NCBI RefSeq assembly: GCF_000499385.1
Contig: NW_013651892.1
Location: forward strand, 1 to 64,000
Source of the DNA: Eimeria necatrix
Taxonomy: Eukaryota; Apicomplexa; Conoidasida; Eucoccidiorida; Eimeriidae
Direction: 5' to 3'
Length of the DNA: 64,000 nt
Positions 57,301 through 64,000 of this stretch are shown here, piece after piece; the first letter of the stretch is position 1; each line of letters begins with the position of its first letter. Below the pieces are notes generated by a model. That model searched no databases, had not been told where the DNA came from, and saw only the letters and a list, made by a program, of their open reading frames with translations. The position numbers and the translations under genes were made by a program.

Positions 57301-59223
57301 CGAAAGTTTCTGGTATAGTTGCCCAGACTGCGAGTGTTGCCCGACAGCAATGACGATGGCACTGCCGCTTCCGCTGTTCACAGTTGTTCCTGACAGCACC
57401 ACAGGCGAGGAAAAGAAGTGGTGCTGCATCGACCTCGGACTCCTTGTATCTCCGTCAGCAATCTGTGCTATGCAGCCATCATACGTGTCTTTCTTGATCA
57501 TTTCGGATTCGCCTGTCAACGAGGACTCGTCCATCCGTAGACTCCGGCAAGATACTACAATGCAATCCGCCGGCAGCTCATCCCCTGCTTCAAATTGCAG
57601 CAAATCTCCCAGCACGAGATCAAACACAGAAACTTGAGTAGGACATCCATCTCTCAAGACTGTGCAGTTCTTGTCATCTTTTACTGCAGAGAGCTGACGG
57701 AACTGCTGCTCCTTCATCCAGTCGTTTCCAGCCGTCACGAGTACGACTACCAAAACAGCAACCCATATAGCAGCCCCCTCCATCCATTCCACTTGGGGAT
57801 TTTCACCAAAGAGCTGAGAGAGGACAATTGAGGCGAGGCCGCAAACCATAAGGATCTGCAAGGTGTTGTCGGACGCAGCATCAATGCAAAGACTAAGGAA
57901 AGAAGCAGAGGCGCGAGAGGGAAGCCGATTGACCCCAAACAACTTCCGACGGTGTTCGATGTCTTGGGGGTCTGAAAGCCCCACAGAACGCTGCACATGC
58001 AACATATGTGCAATGCCGTCCGCTCCTCCCATGTTCTTCAGCATAGTCAGATCTTCACATTGGGTCCTTGTCACATAAGCCTTTACCAGGCCCGTCAGTT
58101 TCTCCCTTATATCTTCAGCCTGCTCGGGCGATATGTGCTCCAAGAGCCCCTCCTCAACAGTGCCAAATGACCCTTCCGCGGATGAGTCCCTGCGGCTGAG
58201 CCGCCGGGAATAGTAGGTGCGGGTAAGTTGCGGACTGAGCTGTCTCCTTTCCTCGTAGCTGTCTACGGCGCAGCAGAGCCTCCCTGCAATCAGAAGAGCC
58301 AGGCCCAGCCACAGCAGCAGCCCAACAGGGCCGCATAGCTGTACTGAGAAGAAAAAAACGGCAAGGACGGAAGCCAATTCGCTGATACGCCAAGCCTGGG
58401 GCCCCAACGCCTTCATGAGCTGGTTACTGACCACGCTCTTAAAAAAGGGAACTGTACCCGCGGTGATCCAGCAGCCCAATATAAGCCACTCGTGGAGGTC
58501 GAAAGAAGTCAGTTTACTAAAAGAGACGAGCTCAGGCTGCTCGTCAGCCAACCATATCACAAGCGGCAGCACCAAGACACCAGTTAGACTGCAGGCTGCG
58601 GTCAAGGAGCCCTCATCAGACCCGCTCATGTGTATTGCGCGCGGCATGTAGGCCCCCCTGTAGATAGCTGAGGTCACAGCCAAGAGAATGCAGTAATAGA
58701 ATTCCAAGTAACCGATTGAGAAGAAACACGAAGCTGCCAGCAAACAAACGGCGCCCCATCGCAGTGGCGTATACTGCGTCTGGCATCCTGTAGACCTAAA
58801 CATATGATGGAAGGCCACCAAAAGCCCTGAGGCGACAGGGAGGGCAGCTGGATGCACTATATCCGAAATCACGCTGTTAGACACTGCGTGGAAGGCGCAG
58901 TATGCAAGCGAATAGGGCAGCAGCTGGACAAACCACTTGAAGCCCCCTAGTTTGACTGGAGGGAAAATCGCAGCCCGAGGGAACGACACACCCAGCTCTC
59001 CAACTATGGAGGCACTGATGAGTAACTGCAGCAGCTGCCACCATGTCAGGAACAGCGGCGTCGGATAGTAAGTAAGGAGGCAGTAAGATACAAGAACCTG
59101 CGATACTGTGAGAGCTACACAGGCAGTCAAGAGAAACACTTCGCCTGCTGTCCAACTGAACTCAGTGAAGACGCCTCCCAGGTTTCGAAAGAAGTTGCCC
59201 AATGGGCCTGCCGATTCCGTCAT
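54326..59223 (-). CDS. Fusion of a DMT/SLC35-like transporter with a plasma-membrane-type Ca2+-ATPase
   Basis: Exons 59223-55263, 55120-54804 and 54679-54326 sum to 4,632 nt, 1,543 residues in phase. Residues about 20-315 hold about ten hydrophobic helices with YPTPLFLTWWQ and FFKSVVSNQLMKALGP-like blocks, resembling triose-phosphate/nucleotide-sugar transporters of the drug/metabolite transporter superfamily. After a Ser/Arg-rich linker a complete PMCA-type P2B ATPase follows: TGES at 570, PEGLPLAVT at 717, the phosphorylated Asp of DKTGT at 760, and GDGTNDAPA at 1134. Exons 2 and 3 supply the last membrane helices (FVFNTFVLMQLFNMISAR) and a basic tail that could bind calmodulin. The ATPase part would export Ca2+ from the cytosol. 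Both domains lie within exon 1, so no splice choice is needed to fuse them. The start is a true ATG. Confidence 0.88.
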
Positions 59224-62200
59224 CGTGAATTCATGCTCATTTCAAACGCGAAAACCTCAGGCCTGCAGGGCGCGGCTCCCCGTCCGAGAGCCAAGCCGAG
59301 CTGAATGTGCCCTGCAGGCCACCGTTCAGCTGAAATTGTCCCAAACTGAATTTGAGCCTACGCTGGTTGTGTATCGTCAGCCTTTGAAGCCAAACTGCGA
59401 TGATGGGAGAACAGCAAGAGGCTCAGAACGCATAGCCATGCACCCCAAAAAACGGATTAATAAAGAAAAATGAATGTTTTTTCGTATGACAAGAATATTT
59501 GTTGAGAAATGCTTAAGTCGTCCTTTGGCGTGAAAGGTCCGCTGGTGCCGCCGGGAGAAAGAGCAGAGGACTCGCTGTAGTCGGCAGCTGTTACTGGGAA
59601 GGCGCTGCGCCAACGATTCACAAATAAGTATGGAGAGACAGCCTCAAGTTCCGTTGCTTTTTTTTACAATGTTTGCATGCGGTGCCATACTGCAAAAACA
59701 AATGACCTCAATAGCACAGCTCACAGGCACCGCCGCTGCGGTCGCCGACTGAGGCAATCACTGGCTGCTGGTCACAGCCGTCGGCGGTGCTCCGCTGTGA
59801 GCTGTCTACGCACTTCAACCACTACTGAAGTTTCCCTTTACTAAAAATTAATGAAAACACTTACACGCATGCAACAGCAGGTACTTAGGAATTGCAAGAA
59901 CGCACTTGCGAGAAAGACCGTCGGGGCCTGCGCCACCCGCTGAGAACCGCACTCGAACAGCAGCGGGGCTTCTTCTAGCCACCTCATCTGTGGCATAGCT
60001 CGAAACATCCCTTCAATCATCATTATTTCTTTGGTTGTTTTATAGCTTCCGTGTGCTTGCGACCGAGCGCCGTGGACCAGTCAGTGGACCACCGACTGCT
60101 GCAAGACACTGCTGCTCGCGCAGCAAGGGCTGGGTTTACGGTTAAGCGCTTAGGGCTGGGCCACAAGCTCCGTATCCTGCTCAACTTGTATATGCCCAGA
60201 AAAAATAGCTGTCAATTCGTGTAAAATTTCTCTCGTTTTCCATAACCAAATAGGAATATAGCGGGCTACTCGAAAATGCATCAAAACAGAGCTCGAAGTT
60301 GATTATTTCATAGCGGAAAATACAACTTTCACACCAAACACCTAAACCAAAGGCAGCAGCTAGGCCGAACAGAACAAGCTTTGATATTTTTGCATGGTTC
60401 AGCCAAAGCTACAAAGATTTCGGCAATATGCCACTGGTAGCTGCCCAGAGGATAGACCCTTTTGCTGTTGGGAGGCTCACCGAAAACCTAGAAGCTAGAA
60501 GAGCACGTCAGCACGAACGGAGACTTGTGCTAAGCGTTTCCCGCTGTCGCAGTAAGGAACGCGGAACAGTGCGGACTCAGCGGATAGAAGTGGCACACGC
60601 CTTAGTAGGAGTGGGCGATGGGCAACCTGTGATGTTCCAAAGCCGAAGCACTTCCAACCCCTAAATTTCGGCCCCTGAAGCATGCCATCTTATTCAGGTG
60701 TCACTTTAGTCAGTACAGCCACAAGAGTAAACTTCAAGGGGTAATGGTGTGCACGTGCACGCAAACGTCTCGTTGTGTTGATGAGTCCGTGCCGGGCAGC
60801 TTGCACTTACAATTGTTTCCAAGTCCTTTGCATGAGCCTCAGAAAAAATGAGGCCACCTTTTATACTGTTGCTCCCCTGGGGGAGGTGGCTTCCATTTGA
60901 AGTGTCTTGACGCATTGTGCTGCATTTTCAAGCGGCAGACCGTTCATAGAAGAGGCCAAGAGCAGGCCCCAGGCTGTTTCAGTAGTGATTCTTTCAGTTA
61001 GTAGTGACAGCCGCGACGTGCTTTTGCACAGAAGAAGTCAACAAACACCTTATGGCTCTCTTATCTACCTCCGCATCCACCAGAAATCACTTCTGGGTGC
61101 CCACAGGAACGAATTAGTCTTCGCATGCTTCACATCTACTTGGCTAGACCACAACTTGGAGAATCGCGTAGTGCTAGCCATCAGCTGCAAGTTGTATATC
61201 TTCAGCCCCTAGGCCTGATTCAGAGGACCTACACGCTACGCCGTAGTCCTACTCCTCCTCCTGGCTGCCGGGGATGGCTCAACAGAACACAGATTGAATA
61301 ATTCAAGTCCACACACACACAGAAATCAACAAGGTCTATTATGCCAACCAACTCCATCTTAAAATGATGCAGATACGAAGTACTCAGAGAGCCACAGGAC
61401 AGTTGCTGATCTATGACTTAGTCAAGCTGAAAGCGGCAGTCGTCATGGGGAACTTTGATTCTGCAGGGGCAGTTTTTGTCCTATGGCTCTCTGAGTACTT
61501 CGAATCTGCATCATTTTAAGATGGAGTTGGTTGGCATAATAGACCTTGTTGATTTCTGAATTTGGTTGGCATAATAGACCTTGTTGATTTCTGTGTGTGT
61601 GTGGGCTTGAATTATTGTGGTGTTGTCTGTCGATGTAGTGGTGAACGTGTGGATCGCCTATAGAAGTTATCCCGTTCGAGTACAGTCGACCCATGCTATG
61701 TTATGTTGGCCACTGCTTCTGTGGCATTAGTTGCTTAGAAGCGTCTGGGGCCTATGGTTTTTTAAAATTTGCACAACTAGCACTATAAGCAGATATACTG
61801 AGATCTGGCTGAGCGCGTCCTGCTAGTTCTAGCTGCTTTCAAGGCCTTTTCATAATGCGTGTCACTGCTACATTGCACTGGAAGCCTGGGGGTTTCTAAA
61901 GTATTGCAGGACGCTGGTCCACTCAAGGATAAGACATATGCTTTTGGACTCTTTCAATCAGAAGAGGCGCGACTGTTGAAAGCAGCTCAACAGTGACAGT
62001 TTGCGCAGAAACAGCACTCAAGAACCTGAAGTAGCTATCACCTGCAGGCTTTGAGGGTATTCAAGAGGCTTTCTAGACTCTTTTATAGGTCACTTAAGTC
62101 CATCAGTACGAGCTGCATTGCCTCAATTCAATTTCCTTCTTTCTGCCGCAAGAGTGCTCATGCTCTTGTGCAATATTTCAGCCTATTTTGTCGGATAAGT

Positions 62201-64000
62201 TTCATATCTGTTGAATATCTGAGTTTTCATCCTCGTGGCTTCATATATGGAGCTTACCACTCATATGAGGTTCCCCTCGTCTCAACAAATTAGATTGTTT
62301 GCTCACTAGTTTTACGTTCACATTTCCGTCTGCGTATGCCTCGCTGCCCCGATTTAAAATTTTTCTAGGTGATTTCTATTCTTAATTTGGGATATTTGTG
62401 GATTCAATTCTTCCAATTATGAAGCACTCAGATCACTCTTTACTGTGTACAGGGTGTAGATTTGCTTCTGTGTAGAAGTAGCAGGCTTTTCTAAGTCCAG
62501 GTGGTCGCATATTGCTTGTGTAATCTCTCCTTCCAAAAGTGGTGACAGCATTTAAAACGTCTTTGGCCCTGTTCTTAGCTCATCCTGTGCTTCGAAACCT
62601 AATCCATCTGTGAGTTCGTAACTCCGAAGATGTTTCCGGTCCTGTGACTGAGCAGTTGCCTGGATTGCTTAGTTGCAGCTGTCTTTATTATATTGAGCAC
62701 ACAAATTCCTCGTGGGACAATGCATTCGTGGTAGAGCCTCCTGGTGTTCAAACTTAGATGTAAGAAGAGGCTCAGCTTGCACTGAGAAGAAATATCCATT
62801 CAGTAAAACGGCATTACAGCTTATTTCGATATATACTTGAGAAAAAAGGCTGCAGAACCTTGCTATTGCTCAAGGGGCGAGGAATTTCTTCTCTATTTCC
62901 TGTTGGATTGAATGCGGATCTAATTTGCTGCCTTGCTTTCTATGTGATGAGTCCTTCCAACTGAGCTGCAGAGGCCGTTAACCGTTAGTGCGTCCTTCAT
63001 TTATTTTTATTCTAGCTGGTTACGCGTCGCTTCAATCGTTTCACATCCCCTTACTCACTCCGAATACAGGCAATGCACGAACTCCCGATCTAGAGAATGT
63101 GTACTGGTATTGCTTGAATTTCGTTTCTTATATGGGCATTCATCCAACACGCTAAGAAAAAATTATTATTTAAGAGTTTAAAAGAGAAACAATTGCTTCT
63201 GTCACGTTGAAGTGAGCTTGGTTCTGGAGGCTCCCATTCTTTGGCCAGGGCTGCGCCGCCAGCGGACCGGTTCAGCTGCGATCGGCTCCCCAAAGGATAT
63301 GAGGTAAATGAAGGAATAAGCAGATAGCTGAAATGCAGTAAAACCTTGAGTGCAGCTGTTGCGTGGAGTTGCAAGGCTCCCAGAACACTGTGTTCGCGCC
63401 TCCCTGTTAACACCTAAGGCAACGAACTGGCGATAAATTACCCACTAAACAATGCGTTACTGGCTGGAGAAGAGCAGTAGAAGCGTCACATCTGTAGAAA
63501 ATAGAAGAATAGTTACCCTAGAACTTCACTATTGCTGCGGGGTTGCAAGTGCACTCCATTTCGGCGCTGGCTCAACTTGATCTGCGTCTGGTATTGCGAC
63601 CACGACTACTTGATAACGCGGAGCACCGGAGTAGCCTCTTTTCCCTCTTATGCCACTTTCATTTATTTCATTCGATATTGACGGCCCGTTCAAGTCGCTC
63701 CGACCCTAAACGCACGTGCCTCAGCTCGTCAGGCCCGACAGGGGATTCATCACGTGCATCTTAAGTAGGCGTGCACCTTCAGTAAAACTGCTTGAGGGCC
63801 GTTGCAAACTGTTAAAGGAAAGCCATGCTTAGGCCTCCCTAGCTCACAGAGCCCTGCGTACTGAGCACGCAGCTAAAATTTACACAGAACGATAACGGCA
63901 CAACGTGCTCTGCGCAGGCATGGTGGATACTTAAAAAGATGGCCTGCCATGTTCCAACTGCACTGGCTAGTCGCTAATAGTGACTCTAAAAATAGCAAAT
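59224..64000. other. Gene-poor region to the right edge
   Basis: Almost 4.8 kb without a convincing gene. Open frames are below about 110 codons and lack conserved motifs. The left end should carry the promoter of the Ca2+-ATPase fusion gene. A long imperfect inverted repeat lies at 61297-61616. I see no RNA gene or telomeric repeat at the right edge. Confidence 0.5.
61297..61616. repeat. Long inverted repeat with an internal tandem duplication
   Basis: The arm at 61297-61401 returns as its reverse complement at 61477-61616, separated by a loop of about 75 bases. The match covers about 105 bases with few mismatches. In the right arm a unit of about 33 bases (TTGGTTGGCATAATAGACCT onward) is present twice, at about 61527-61557 and 61561-61593, whereas the left arm has it once. 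Both arms carry a short CA/GT run near their outer ends. It could be a foldback mobile-element remnant or a hairpin RNA source. Confidence 0.85.

Noticed and set aside
61297..61616. Inverted repeat as a pair of tRNA or snRNA genes
   Set aside because: The arms pair along their whole length as reverse complements and show no cloverleaf or snRNA sequence motif.
63090..63413. 107-codon minus-strand open frame near the right edge
   Set aside because: No true ATG-led conserved sequence; the composition resembles surrounding non-coding DNA.

Overview
The window looks like nuclear DNA of a coccidian apicomplexan, most likely an Eimeria species. Genes carry many short GT-AG introns. The proteins are eukaryotic (STT3, TRAPPC11, LSG1, a plasma-membrane-type Ca2+-ATPase, mitochondrial ATP synthase subunit b, a BT1-family transporter). 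The first 6.5 kb are saturated with CAG/CTG tracts read as poly-Ala, poly-Gln, poly-Ser or poly-Leu, a known hallmark of Eimeria. From about 6.5 kb onward such tracts almost vanish, so the window spans a repeat-rich to repeat-poor boundary. The species call is inference.

Layout. 1-4734 (minus): one unbroken frame that starts as the N-terminal half of the ribosome-biogenesis GTPase LSG1 and runs off the left edge through low-complexity and helical sequence. 5.3-6.5 kb: a doubtful repeat-bearing gene. 8676-11938 (plus): ATP synthase subunit b, nine exons. 12827-15214 (plus): BT1 folate/biopterin-type transporter, about sixteen exons including one of 8 nt. 15399-18786 (minus): STT3. 19934-27055 (plus): TRAPPC11. 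27915-34166 (minus): a 1,933-residue F-box/WD40 protein. 35968-41260 (minus): an unrecognised protein built on a degenerate leucine-rich helical motif. 44911-49755 (plus): a polytopic FUSC/ALMT-like membrane protein. 50909-52719 (minus): an MMTAG2-like protein with an SR-rich tail. 54326-59223 (minus): a sugar-transporter-like (DMT/SLC35-type) domain fused in one exon to a Ca2+-ATPase. 59224-64000: no gene seen, but a long inverted repeat.

The genes do not form one pathway. Several serve the secretory and membrane system (STT3 glycosylation, TRAPPC11 trafficking, the DMT-Ca2+-ATPase fusion, two transporters), and one serves mitochondrial energy conversion. The most unusual items are the DMT-Ca2+-ATPase fusion, the repeat protein at 38-41 kb, the LSG1 frame lacking its expected GTP-binding motifs, and a decayed exon-edge duplication inside the FUSC-like gene. 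Exon joins were worked out by hand from splice signals and reading phase; where the summed exon length is a multiple of three I say so.
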